Shown piece by piece: positions 8,461 through 16,634 of a DNA stretch of 28,466 nt; positions within the stretch are counted from its first letter, which is position 1; every line of letters starts with the position of its first letter. Below the pieces are notes generated by a model. It did no database searches, was not told the origin of the DNA, and worked only from the letters and a program-made list of their open reading frames with translations. The DNA lies in contig NZ_JAYLLH010000038.1 in the NCBI RefSeq assembly GCF_035818635.1, positions 1 to 28,466 on the forward strand, written 5' to 3'. This stretch comes from Mesobacterium_A hydrothermale (GTDB taxonomy: Bacteria; Pseudomonadota; Alphaproteobacteria; Rhodobacterales; Rhodobacteraceae). Position numbers and translations under genes: made by a program.

Positions 8461-10005
8461 ATGACACGGATAAGCAGACGGAGCCTTCTGGCCTCCGGTG
8501 TTGCCGCAAGCGTGCTGGCCGCCAGCGGGATGCCGCTGCGCGCGCAGGCCAAGCGTGGGGGGCGGCTCCGGGCCGGTCTCAACGGTGCCAACACGTCAGA
8601 CAGCTGGGACGGCCGGACCCATTCCGATCTGTTCATGATCGCCAGTGCCCAGGGCGCGGTGTTCGAAAGCCTGACCGAGGTCACCGCCGACGGGCAGTTG
8701 ATCGGCGAACTGGCCACCGACTGGGAAGCCTCGGCCGACGCAAAAACCTGGACGTTCAACCTGCGTCAGGGCGTGACCTTCCACAATGGCAAGGCATTCG
8801 GCGCCGACGACGTTCTGGCATCGTTGCAGATGCATGTGGCCGAAGGTGCGAAATCTGCTGCCAAGCCCATCGTCTCTGCCATTAGCGAGATGAAAAAGAC
8901 CGGCGAGCACCAGGTTCAGTTCACGCTGGCTGCGGGCAATGCCGACTTCCCCTACTTGATGTCGGACTATCATATCCTGATGTATCCGGCGGGTCAGATC
9001 GAAGAGGCGATTGCCAAGGGCATCGGTACCGGCATGTATGCCGTCACCAGCTTTGAACCCGGTGTGCGGATGACCGCAAAGCGCGTCGACAGCCACTGGA
9101 AAGACGGCACTGCGGGCTGGTTTGACGAGATCGAGTATATCGCGATCAACGACTCGACCGCGCGGATGAACGCGTTGCTGACCGGCCAGGTCGACGCGAT
9201 CAACCGGATCGACTTCAAGACCGAGGCGCTGCTCAAGGCAAACCCGATCGTCCGTATTCAGGAAGTGACCGGCAACCAGCACTACACCTTCCCGATGTTG
9301 ACCAAGGTCGCGCCCTTCGATGACGTGAACGTCCGCCGCGCCCTGAAGCACGCGATCAACCGCCAGGAACTGGTGGACAAGATCCTTCTGGGTCACGGGC
9401 TTCCGGCCAGTGACACGCCGATCGGCCCGGCCAACCAGTACTACTACAAGGACATGGAGCCGCTGACCTATGACCCGGACAAGGCGGCATTCTACCTGAA
9501 AGAGGCTGGTCTGACCTCGCTCAACATCGACCTGAACGTTTCTGATGCGGCGTTCAACGGGGCTGTTGACGGCGCGCAGCTGTACCAGGCATCGGCCAAG
9601 AAGGCGGGAATTAACATCAACGTGGTGCAGGAACCGGCCGATGGCTACTGGTCCAACGTCTGGTTGAAAAAGCCGTTCTGCGCGTCCTATTTCTCGGGCC
9701 GCGCCACGGAGGACTGGATGTTCGCCACCGCCTATGAGGCCGGTGTGCCGTGGAACGACAGCCAGTGGGACGAACCGCGGTTCCAGGAACTGCTGCTCTC
9801 TGCGCGGGCCGAACTGGACAGCACCAAGCGCCGCGACATGTATCACGAGATGCAACAGATCCTGCGCGACGATGGCGGCGTGATCATCCCGATGTTTGCC
9901 AACTATGTGCAGGCCGTCAGCAACAAGGTGGTTTCGCCCGACACCGTCGGCAACCTTTGGCAGATGGACAACGCCCGCATGGCGGAACGTTGGTGGATGG
10001 CCTGA
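8461..10005 (+). CDS. Peptide-type ABC transporter substrate-binding protein (SBP_bac_5), Tat signal
   Basis: Periplasmic binding protein of 514 residues, usual for the family. The N terminus has a twin-arginine signal (TRISRRSLLASGVAAS) with likely cleavage after LRAQA. The mature part has SBP_bac_5 hallmarks: LTEVTADGQLIGELATDWE, a stretch ending in FHNGKAFGADDV near 105-115, and DVNVRRALKHAINRQELV near 295. The ATG has GGGAGA seven bases upstream. It is the last gene of the operon, ended by the terminator at 10025. A Tat signal means export after folding, which is common for this family in Rhodobacterales. The ligand is unknown; the adjacent iminopeptidase and nearby M3 peptidase favour peptides. 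Confidence 0.95.
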   Translation: MTRISRRSLLASGVAASVLAASGMPLRAQAKRGGRLRAGLNGANTSDSWDGRTHSDLFMIASAQGAVFESLTEVTADGQLIGELATDWEASADAKTWTFNLRQGVTFHNGKAFGADDVLASLQMHVAEGAKSAAKPIVSAISEMKKTGEHQVQFTLAAGNADFPYLMSDYHILMYPAGQIEEAIAKGIGTGMYAVTSFEPGVRMTAKRVDSHWKDGTAGWFDEIEYIAINDSTARMNALLTGQVDAINRIDFKTEALLKANPIVRIQEVTGNQHYTFPMLTKVAPFDDVNVRRALKHAINRQELVDKILLGHGLPASDTPIGPANQYYYKDMEPLTYDPDKAAFYLKEAGLTSLNIDLNVSDAAFNGAVDGAQLYQASAKKAGININVVQEPADGYWSNVWLKKPFCASYFSGRATEDWMFATAYEAGVPWNDSQWDEPRFQELLLSARAELDSTKRRDMYHEMQQILRDDGGVIIPMFANYVQAVSNKVVSPDTVGNLWQMDNARMAERWWMA

Positions 10006-10024
10006 GCCACGCCTGAATGACCGG

Positions 10025-10058
10025 AAACGCCCCGCCCCTGCGCGGGGCGTTTTCTTTT
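10025..10058 (+). terminator. Rho-independent terminator of the peptide-type ABC operon
   Basis: An 11-bp perfect stem, AAACGCCCCGC (10025-10035) with GCGGGGCGTTT (10042-10052), has a 6-base loop and a TCTTTT tail. It begins 20 bases after the binding-protein stop. Confidence 0.9.
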
Positions 10059-10111
10059 GCGGGGGATGGGGCTATTTCAGTCGTGAACTGACAGCTTACA
10101 GGGATGCCCGG

Positions 10112-11149
10112 ATGCTTCTGGTCCTGACCATGGCCGCTGCCCTTTGGGGGATCGGCATCGTGATGAAGACACCGGTCGGTTTGCGGCTTGGAATGATCGG
10201 CATCCTGTATTTTGCCGTTGTCGCGCTCCACCTTTTGCTGCCTGACGGGCATGCTTTGCGCAATGCCACGGGGGAAAGCGCGGCACCGTGGCTGATGCTG
10301 GGCGGGTTCTTCGGGCTGATCCTTGTCTATCGCTTTGGCCTTAACTGGCTGCGGGGCAAGGCTGTGCCTGCCGCAGACCCCGCGCCGACCAGACCCGGCG
10401 CGTTGCGAGATGCCGAACTGGAACGCTATGCCCGCCACATCGTGCTGCGCGAAATTGGTGGGGCCGGGCAGAAACGGCTGAAATCCGCAAGTGTTCTGGT
10501 GGTCGGGGCCGGGGGGCTTGGTGCCCCGGCGCTGCAATATCTGGCGGCTGCTGGCGTCGGCACCATCGGAGTCATCGACGATGACGTGGTCGACGCAGGC
10601 AACCTGCAACGCCAGATCATCCACCGTGACGACACCATTGGTTTGCCCAAGGTGTTTTCCGCCGAACGGGCGTTGAAAGCCTTGAATCCTTATGTCCAGA
10701 TCCGCCCCTACAAACGCCGTTTGACGGACGAGATCGCGAAGGACCTGTTCGCCGAGTACGATCTGATCCTGGACGGTACCGACAATTTCACCACGCGCTA
10801 CCTGTCGAACGCGACCGCCGTGGCACTGGGCAAGCCGCTGATTTCCGGCGCGCTCAGCCAGTGGGAAGGGCAGATCAGCGTGTTTCACCCGGCCAAGGGC
10901 GGCCCGTGCTACCAGTGCATTTTCCCCGAGGCGCCCGCACCGGGCCTTGCCCCCAGCTGCGCCGAGGCCGGCGTGCTGGGCCCCTTGCCCGGCGTGATCG
11001 GCGCGATGATGGCGGTCGAGGCGGTCAAACAAATCACCGGGGCGGGTCAGGTGCTGCGTGGCGAAATGTTGATCTATGACGCGCTGTGGGGCGAGACCCG
11101 CAAGATCACGCTGAAACCCGATCCTGCCTGCCCTGTGTGCGGTCGTTGA
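10112..11149 (+). CDS. moeB: MoeB/ThiF/HesA-family E1-like adenylyltransferase with membrane anchor
   Basis: Enzyme of 345 residues expected to adenylate the C-terminal glycine of a ubiquitin-like sulfur carrier (MoaD or ThiS type). Residues about 98-345 form the E1-like domain: YARHIVLREIGGAGQKRL, nucleotide site VVGAGGLGAP near 130-139, DDDVVDAGNLQRQ near 156-168, DGTDNF, and two zinc CxxC pairs (CYQC and CPVC near the end). Ahead of it are three hydrophobic segments at about 2-19, 24-44 and 59-76, absent from E. coli MoeB, so this one should sit on the inner membrane. ATG 10112 follows ACAGGGA; longer in-frame starts would run back through the terminator. No carrier or molybdopterin gene is adjacent, so MoeB versus ThiF role is unresolved. 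Confidence 0.85.
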   Translation: MLLVLTMAAALWGIGIVMKTPVGLRLGMIGILYFAVVALHLLLPDGHALRNATGESAAPWLMLGGFFGLILVYRFGLNWLRGKAVPAADPAPTRPGALRDAELERYARHIVLREIGGAGQKRLKSASVLVVGAGGLGAPALQYLAAAGVGTIGVIDDDVVDAGNLQRQIIHRDDTIGLPKVFSAERALKALNPYVQIRPYKRRLTDEIAKDLFAEYDLILDGTDNFTTRYLSNATAVALGKPLISGALSQWEGQISVFHPAKGGPCYQCIFPEAPAPGLAPSCAEAGVLGPLPGVIGAMMAVEAVKQITGAGQVLRGEMLIYDALWGETRKITLKPDPACPVCGR

Positions 11150-11178
11150 TCGCGCAACGCATTTGACCAACATCTCTG

Positions 11179-11206
11179 TTGCAGCCTCTGCAAGCTGGGG
11201 CATACT
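11179..11206 (+). promoter_or_regulatory. Putative sigma-70 promoter for the amino-acid binding protein gene
   Basis: TTGCAG (11179-11184) and CATACT (11201-11206) are 16 bases apart and end 25 bases before the ATG at 11232. The match is moderate and not tested. Confidence 0.35.
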
Positions 11207-11231
11207 GCCCCCAACAACAGGGAGCCTGACC

Positions 11232-11957
11232 ATGAAACGCATTTTGACTGCGGCCGTTGCCGCCCTTTCACTGACCGCCCCGGCCCTTGCCGCCGACCTG
11301 CCCGATCTGGGGGGCAAGGAAGTGGTCGTTGTGACCGAAAACGCCTATCCGCCGCTGCAATTCGTCGATCCCGCCAGCGGCAATGCGATCGGCTGGGAAT
11401 ATGACGCGATGGTCCCGGCGGTGTCCGAAGGCCAGTATGACTTGGGCATGACCGGCATCACCATCCGCGACGATCGTAAGGAAATGGTCGATTTCTCGGA
11501 TGCCTACATGCGGTCGGAAATGGTGATGATGGTGCGCGGCGACGAAGACCGGTTCACCGATGCCGCCAGCTTTGCGGCGAATGACGATCTGCTGATGGCC
11601 GCGCAGCCCGGCACCACGCCGTTCTATGTCGGCGTTTATGAAGTGCTGGACGGCGACGAGGCCAACCCGCGCATCAAGCTGTTCGAAACCTTCGGTGCGG
11701 GCGTTCAGGCACTGAAAACCGGCGATGTCGATCTGGTGCTGACCGATGGCACGGCGGGCAATGGCTATGTTTCCGCCTCGGATGGCGCATTGAAGATCGT
11801 CGGCGACAAGCTGGGAACCGAGGATTTCGGGTTCATCTTCCCGAAAGGGTCCGACCTTGTTGGTCCGATCAATGCCGCGATTGCCGACATGAAAGGCGAT
11901 GGCACGATCGACGCGCTGAACAAGAAGTGGTTCCTTGATTACAAGTTGGGCGGCTGA
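11232..11957 (+). CDS. Polar amino-acid ABC transporter binding protein (SBP_bac_3), apparently internally deleted
   Basis: Periplasmic binding protein of 241 residues with a Sec signal (MKRILTAAVAALSLTAPALA, cleavage near 20). Mature motifs: VVVVTENAYPPLQFVD, YDLGMTGITIRDDRKEMVDFSDAY, GTTPF, and C-terminal MKGDGTIDALNKKWF. Compared with HisJ-type proteins, the helix and strand normally lying between the GFDIDL-like motif (here GWEYDAM, 54-60) and the IPSLKAG-like motif (here VPAVSEG, 61-67) are missing, about 21 residues. The reading frame stays open. The deletion removes part of lobe 1 and could impair ligand binding. ATG 11232 has CAGGGAG upstream. The permease follows after a hairpin. Ligand not predictable. 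Confidence 0.88.
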   Translation: MKRILTAAVAALSLTAPALAADLPDLGGKEVVVVTENAYPPLQFVDPASGNAIGWEYDAMVPAVSEGQYDLGMTGITIRDDRKEMVDFSDAYMRSEMVMMVRGDEDRFTDAASFAANDDLLMAAQPGTTPFYVGVYEVLDGDEANPRIKLFETFGAGVQALKTGDVDLVLTDGTAGNGYVSASDGALKIVGDKLGTEDFGFIFPKGSDLVGPINAAIADMKGDGTIDALNKKWFLDYKLGG

Positions 11958-11967
11958 CGCCACACGT

Positions 11968-11990
11968 GCCCCGGGGTTGGGCCCCGGGGC
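11968..11990 (+). terminator. Hairpin between binding-protein and permease genes
   Basis: A perfect 9-bp stem, GCCCCGGGG (11968-11976) with CCCCGGGGC (11982-11990), has a 5-base loop and is followed by GGTTTTCG. The short T run suggests partial termination that would keep permease expression below that of the binding protein. Confidence 0.5.
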
Positions 11991-12002
11991 GGTTTTCGTG
12001 AC

Positions 12003-12797
12003 ATGATTTCCCCCCCCGCGCATGACGACGATTTTCCCTGGTGGCTGGTGATTGCCGGGGGGATCGGGGCGTATCTGCTGTACCGTGTGGTCACCCATGA
12101 CCTGCACGCGCAAATTCTGTCGACCTTGCTGAAGGGCGTGAAGATCACCGTTGTGGTGACGCTTGTGGGGTTCGCGCTGGCGGCAGCGATGGGCCTTTTG
12201 ATCGCGGTGGCGTCGCTGTCAAACAGCGTGATCCTGCGCCAGACCGCGCGGTTCTATACGGAAATCGTGCGCGGCATCCCGATCCTTGTGTTGTTGCTGT
12301 ACGTTGCATTCGTTCTTGCGCCGGCGCTGGTGGAACTGCGCAACTGGGCGCTGGGCTGGCTCGGGATCGAGCCCGTCCGGACGCGAGAGTTTTCGCTGCT
12401 GTGGCGAGCGGTACTGGCGCTGGCGATCGGCTATTCCGCCTTCATCGCCGAGGTGTTTCGCGCCGGGCTTCTCTCTGTCGACGAAGGCCAGGTCGAGGCC
12501 GCGAAGTCGTTGGGCCTGAACCGTTGGCTGCGGTTCCGATTTATCGTGTTCCCGCAGGCGATCCGCACGATCCTGCCGCCCCTGGGCAACGATTTCGTCG
12601 CGATGATCAAGGATTCGAGCCTTGTCAGCGTGCTCGGCGTTCTGGATGTCACGCAATTGGGCAAGGTGACGGCCGCAGGCAACTTCCGCTATTTTGAAAC
12701 CTACAACGTGGTCGCGCTGATCTATCTTGCGATAACGATTTCCCTGTCATTGGCCCTGCGGCGTCTGGAACGGCATTTGCGGTCCAAGCCGCATTGA
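12003..12797 (+). CDS. Polar amino-acid ABC transporter permease (HisMQ/GlnP family)
   Basis: Inner-membrane permease of 264 residues. After a hydrophobic anchor (WWLVIAGGIGAYLLY, about 13-27) comes the BPD_transp_1 region: LLKGVKITVVVTLVGF, the family signature YTEIVRGIPILVLLLY near 83-98, and an EAA loop (EAAKSLGLNRWLRFRFIVFPQA) near 168-189 followed by MIKDSSLVSVLG. The ATG is 45 bases after the binding-protein stop, just past a hairpin; its Shine-Dalgarno is poor (TTTTCGTGAC). No second permease or ATPase follows; the next gene is a peptidase. The channel may therefore be a homodimer using an ATPase encoded elsewhere, which would be a non-standard arrangement. Confidence 0.92.
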   Translation: MISPPAHDDDFPWWLVIAGGIGAYLLYRVVTHDLHAQILSTLLKGVKITVVVTLVGFALAAAMGLLIAVASLSNSVILRQTARFYTEIVRGIPILVLLLYVAFVLAPALVELRNWALGWLGIEPVRTREFSLLWRAVLALAIGYSAFIAEVFRAGLLSVDEGQVEAAKSLGLNRWLRFRFIVFPQAIRTILPPLGNDFVAMIKDSSLVSVLGVLDVTQLGKVTAAGNFRYFETYNVVALIYLAITISLSLALRRLERHLRSKPH

Positions 12798-12822
12798 AGG
12801 TGCCGGGACAAGGGCCTAGCTT
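12794..12822 (+). promoter_or_regulatory. Putative sigma-70 promoter for the M3 peptidase gene
   Basis: TTGAAG (12794-12799) and TAGCTT (12817-12822) are 17 bases apart, 20 bases before the ATG at 12843. The -10 resembles those proposed at 15886 and 17819. Confidence 0.4.
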
Positions 12823-12842
12823 CCTGTCAAAGGAGACACCCC

Positions 12843-14855
12843 ATGACCAACCCGCTTTTGTCTGACTGGACCACGCCTTTTGGCCTGCCGCCGTTTGCAG
12901 AGATCACCGACGACGATTTCGGCCCCGCCTTCGATGCCGCCATGGTCGAGGACTTGGCCGAGGTCGAAGCCGTGGCCAACAATCCCGAACCACCGACGTT
13001 TGAAAACACGATCCACGGGTTGATGCGCACCGGCGAGGCGCTGGACCAGGTGGCGGGGGTGTTTTTCAACATCGCGGGGTCCGACAGCAACCCGGCGCGC
13101 GAGGCGTTGATGCGGGACTTTTCCCCCAAACTGGCGGCGCATTCGGCGGCGATTTATTCGAACCGTACGCTTTTCAACCGGATCCGTACAGTCTGGAAGG
13201 CGCGCGACGATCTGGACCTGACCCCTGAACAGGCCCGCGTGCTGGATCTGACGCATCGCAATTTCATCCGCGCCGGCGCCGCGCTGGAAGGGGACGATGC
13301 CGAGCGGATGAAAGAGATCAAGGGTCGGCTGGCCGTGCTGGGCACCACCTTTACCCAGAACCTGCTGGCCGACGAACGCGACTGGTTCCGCGAGCTGACC
13401 GAGGCCGAGGCCGAGGGGCTGCCCGGTTTCCTGATGAACGCTGCTCTGGCGGCGGGCAAGGAACGTGGCGTGGAGGGCCCGGTGATCACCCTGTCGCGGT
13501 CACTTGTGGTGCCGTTCCTGCAGTTTTCGCCCAACCGTGCCCTGCGGAAAGAGGCCTATGAAGCCTGGGTCGCCCGTGGTGAAAACGGCGGAGAGACCGA
13601 CAATCGCGCCGCCGCGGCCGAGATCCTGAAGCTGCGCGAAGAACGCGCGCGGCTGTTGGGGTATGTCGATTTCGCCAGCTACAAGCTGGAAACCGAGATG
13701 GCCAAGACGCCGGAGCGGGTGCGCGACTTGCTGATGGACGTCTGGGAACCGGCCAAGGCGCGGGCCGAGGCGGACGCCAAGGTTCTGGCAGAGATGCTGC
13801 ACGCCGACGGTCACAACGGGGCGCTGGAAGCGTGGGACTGGCGGTACTACGCAGAAAAGCGACGCAAGGCGGAACACGATCTGGATGAGACCGCGCTGAA
13901 GCCCTATCTGCAGCTGGACCGGATGATCGAGGCATCCTTTGCCTGCGCCAACCGCCTGTTCGGGCTGGAGTTCGCGCCGCTGGACGTGCCGCTTTATCAT
14001 CCCGACGCCCGCGCGTGGGAGGTGACCCGCAATGGCGAACATGTGGCGGTGTTCATCGGCGACTATTTCGCGCGCTCGTCAAAACGGTCGGGCGCGTGGT
14101 GTTCCGCGTTCCGGTCGCAGCGCAAGTTTCCGGATGTCAAACGCCCAATCGTCGTGAATGTCTGTAACTTCGCCAAGGGCGATCCGGCGCTGCTGTCCTA
14201 TGACGACGCGCGCACCCTGTTCCATGAATTCGGTCATGCGCTGCACCAGATGCTGTCGGACGTGACCTATGACATGATCTCGGGCACCTCTGTCGCACGC
14301 GATTTCGTGGAACTGCCTAGCCAGCTGTATGAACACTGGCTGGAGGTGCCCGAGGTGCTGGCCGAATTCGCCACCCATGCCGAGACCGGAGAGCCGATGC
14401 CGCAGGAGATGCTGGAAAAGGTAATCGCGGCGGCAACCTTCGACATGGGGTTCCAGACGGTGGAATACGTTGCCTCGGCCCTGGTGGACCTGGAGTTTCA
14501 CCTGGGCGATGCGCCCGCCGATCCCATGGCGAAACAGGCAGAGGTTCTGGCCGCGCTGGGCATGCCGCATGCGATCCGGATGCGCCACGCCACCCCGCAT
14601 TTCGCCCATGTCTTCGCCGGCGACGGCTATTCCAGCGGTTACTACAGCTACATGTGGTCCGAGGTGATGGACGCAGACGCGTTCGAGGCCTTCGAGGAAG
14701 CCGGGGGCGCCTTTGATCCCGAGACGGCTGAAAAGCTGGAACGCTTCATCCTGTCGGCTGGCGGGTCGGAAGAGGCCGAGGCGCTTTACACCAAGTTCCG
14801 TGGCCGCCTGCCGGGGGTCGAGGCACTGTTGAAAGGGCGCGGGCTGGCGGCGTAA
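12843..14855 (+). CDS. dcp: M3-family metallopeptidase, peptidyl-dipeptidase Dcp-like
   Basis: Zinc peptidase of 670 residues (E. coli Dcp is about 680) that should cleave dipeptides from C termini of oligopeptides in the cytoplasm; no signal peptide is visible. The zinc motif HEFGH is at 461-465 and the third ligand is Glu490 in ARDFVELPSQ. The N terminus (LPPFAEITDDDFGPAFDAAM, then FENTIHGL) follows the Dcp/OpdA pattern, and the C terminus has the substrate-binding YSSGYYSYMWSEV. ATG 12843 has AAAGGAG ten bases upstream. The gene has its own likely promoter and converges on the minus-strand TraB/GumN gene, 19 bases between the ends. The Dcp versus oligopeptidase A distinction is inferred from the N-terminal pattern. 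Confidence 0.92.
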   Translation: MTNPLLSDWTTPFGLPPFAEITDDDFGPAFDAAMVEDLAEVEAVANNPEPPTFENTIHGLMRTGEALDQVAGVFFNIAGSDSNPAREALMRDFSPKLAAHSAAIYSNRTLFNRIRTVWKARDDLDLTPEQARVLDLTHRNFIRAGAALEGDDAERMKEIKGRLAVLGTTFTQNLLADERDWFRELTEAEAEGLPGFLMNAALAAGKERGVEGPVITLSRSLVVPFLQFSPNRALRKEAYEAWVARGENGGETDNRAAAAEILKLREERARLLGYVDFASYKLETEMAKTPERVRDLLMDVWEPAKARAEADAKVLAEMLHADGHNGALEAWDWRYYAEKRRKAEHDLDETALKPYLQLDRMIEASFACANRLFGLEFAPLDVPLYHPDARAWEVTRNGEHVAVFIGDYFARSSKRSGAWCSAFRSQRKFPDVKRPIVVNVCNFAKGDPALLSYDDARTLFHEFGHALHQMLSDVTYDMISGTSVARDFVELPSQLYEHWLEVPEVLAEFATHAETGEPMPQEMLEKVIAAATFDMGFQTVEYVASALVDLEFHLGDAPADPMAKQAEVLAALGMPHAIRMRHATPHFAHVFAGDGYSSGYYSYMWSEVMDADAFEAFEEAGGAFDPETAEKLERFILSAGGSEEAEALYTKFRGRLPGVEALLKGRGLAA

Positions 14856-14874
14856 GCGCGCCAGTTACCCTGTC

Positions 14875-15846
14875 TCAGAACGGCTGGCGCGTCAGGGTGA
14901 ACCCCTTTTGTGCCAGCAGATTCAAAACGCCGCGGTCGCCTTGCAGGTGCGCCGCGCCGAACGCGGTGACAACGGTGCCTTGGTTGGTGGCCTCCAGGAT
15001 CACCGGGATCCAAGCTTCGTTCCGCTCGTTCAATATCTTGTTAAGAGAAGCGTCCAAGAGCGCGATGTCGCCGCCCTCGCGCTGCATCTGCTCGACGCTC
15101 TTGGCCATGATGGCGGACCACGCGCGGCCGATGTCTTGTTCGAAATACGCGTTCAGCATGGTGATCAACGTGTCTGTCGACGTACGGGACAGGCGTGCAG
15201 CCGTCACAAGGTCTTGCAACTGGGTTTCCATGTCCCCTTCGGAAAGCAGCTTGAAAACGGTTTCATAGTTTTCAAGCGACCCTGTCGGAACGCCGCTGTC
15301 CTCTGCGACCCGCATCAGCCGATGATCAAGCCCGTTGGGTGTCTTCAACGTGGTCACCAGGCACGGCGGCATCGACAGGATGGTCCCCAGATACCAAGGC
15401 TGGAACCGCGCGGCCATAAAGCGCGGAATGCCGCGTTCCTGCAAAGCGCTTGCCAGCATCTCCCAGTCTTCTGGCGGTAGCATGTCGATGAGAGAGGTGT
15501 TGTCCAGCATGATCATGCCGGGGCTGGACGACGCGGTCTTCATCCGCGCTTCTTCTGTTTTGTCCATTTCGAAAAGGACAATATCGGCGGTTTCGATCAC
15601 CGGTCGCAGGATGTCGACAACAGGGCCGAAGCGCGGGTCGTCGATGTGCAATGTACCAATCAAGTGGATCCGGGCGTCGCCCTTCGTGGCCAGCCAGTGG
15701 TTGCCCGATGGGTAGGGCATTTTGGCGACCTCCGCCTCGACCGCGGCCCTTTGGGCATCGTTCATCGTGCGACGCAGGTCTTCGCCAACGCATTCGGCAT
15801 AGGTCGCCGTGGCAGACAGGAACAGGAAAGCAGCCAGACGGAACAT
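14875..15846 (-). CDS. TraB/GumN (PrgY-like) family exported protein
   Basis: A 323-residue protein with a Sec signal (MFRLAAFLFLSATATYA, cleavage near 17). Family motifs are IHLIGTLHIDDPRFG near the start of the mature domain and GAAHLQGDRGVLNLL near the C terminus, which in TraB/Tiki relatives hold metal-binding histidines. Related Tiki proteins are metal-dependent peptidases; the bacterial GumN-type members have no settled role. ATG 15846 has AAGGGG upstream; a longer start at 15876 would precede the signal peptide. The gene is divergent from the DUF2161 gene. Periplasmic or membrane-tethered location is inferred from the signal. Confidence 0.88.
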   Translation of the reverse strand: MFRLAAFLFLSATATYAECVGEDLRRTMNDAQRAAVEAEVAKMPYPSGNHWLATKGDARIHLIGTLHIDDPRFGPVVDILRPVIETADIVLFEMDKTEEARMKTASSSPGMIMLDNTSLIDMLPPEDWEMLASALQERGIPRFMAARFQPWYLGTILSMPPCLVTTLKTPNGLDHRLMRVAEDSGVPTGSLENYETVFKLLSEGDMETQLQDLVTAARLSRTSTDTLITMLNAYFEQDIGRAWSAIMAKSVEQMQREGGDIALLDASLNKILNERNEAWIPVILEATNQGTVVTAFGAAHLQGDRGVLNLLAQKGFTLTRQPF

Positions 15847-15861
15847 GAACACCCCTTGCAA

Positions 15862-15891
15862 TTGATCCCCCACCAAAGGTCACGTTAGCTT
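15862..15891 (+). promoter_or_regulatory. Putative sigma-70 promoter for the DUF2161 operon
   Basis: TTGATC (15862-15867) is followed after 18 bases by TAGCTT (15886-15891), or after 17 by TTAGCT, in the divergent gap between the minus-strand TraB/GumN gene and the GTG at 15930. Confidence 0.4.
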
Positions 15892-15929
15892 GGCCCCGGA
15901 GGGTGCACAACCAGCGGGAGCACCACGAC

Positions 15930-16601
15930 GTGTCGCAGATGCGCGAAAGCGATTTATATGCCCCGGTCAAGGCCTTGCTGGAAAAGCAGGGGTTTGCGGT
16001 GAAGGGAGAAGTCGGGGCTGCCGACCTTGTCGCGCTGCGTGGCGACGAGTCGCCGGTGATTGTCGAACTGAAGCTGCGGATCACGCTGGCACTGTTTCAT
16101 CAGGCGGTTGCGCGGTTGCGCGTGACAGATGCGGTGTATATCGCCGTGCCGCGACCCGGCGGGCGCACGGCGCGGCGGGCGCTACGGGACAACCTTGCCC
16201 TTTGCCGACGTCTGGGCTTGGGGTTCATCGTTATCAAGGATGCGCGGGCCGAGGTGCTGTGCGATCCGGGGCCTTACGCGCCACGCAAGAACGCCAAGGC
16301 GCAAGGCAGGTTGCTGCGCGAATTTCATCGCCTCGAAGGTGACCCGAACGACGGGGGCGCCACTCGGCACGGGATCGTCACGGGCTATCGTCAGGATGCG
16401 CTGCGCTGTGCGGCCTTCCTGGCCGAAGCCGGGCCGGCAAAGGGGCGCGACGTGGTCAGCGCCACCGGGGTCAGGGAAGCCACGCGGATGATGCGCGACA
16501 ACCACTATGGCTGGTTTCAGAGGGTGGGCACCGGGATCTATACGCTGACGGACGCGGGGCGCGACGGGCTGGTGCACTGGGCCTATAGCTGGGAAGACTG
16601 A
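15930..16601 (+). CDS. DUF2161 protein with PD-(D/E)XK nuclease-like domain
   Basis: A 223-residue cytoplasmic protein. Residues about 20-70 carry a nuclease-like core: GEVGAADLVAL with Asp32, then IVELKLR giving Glu46-x-Lys48, followed by a helix with FHQAVARL. This is the PD-(D/E)XK arrangement known from DUF2161 proteins; activity is not established. The C-terminal third (about 135-223) resembles a winged-helix-like tail: HGIVTGYRQDALRCAAFL, GVREATRMMRDNHYGWF and GIYTLTDAGRDGL. GTG 15930 was chosen because GGGAG lies nine bases upstream; in-frame ATG 15939 is the alternative. An RNA methyltransferase gene follows after 33 bases, probably in one transcript. Confidence 0.85.
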   Translation: MSQMRESDLYAPVKALLEKQGFAVKGEVGAADLVALRGDESPVIVELKLRITLALFHQAVARLRVTDAVYIAVPRPGGRTARRALRDNLALCRRLGLGFIVIKDARAEVLCDPGPYAPRKNAKAQGRLLREFHRLEGDPNDGGATRHGIVTGYRQDALRCAAFLAEAGPAKGRDVVSATGVREATRMMRDNHYGWFQRVGTGIYTLTDAGRDGLVHWAYSWED

Positions 16602-16634
16602 GTTTTCCGGTCGCGGGACGCTGGGAAAGGCGCT

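Noticed and set aside
9917..11317. Antisense ORF (466 codons) opposite moeB
   Set aside because: The sense strand encodes a clear MoeB; the antisense reading has no motif and crosses the terminator at 10025.
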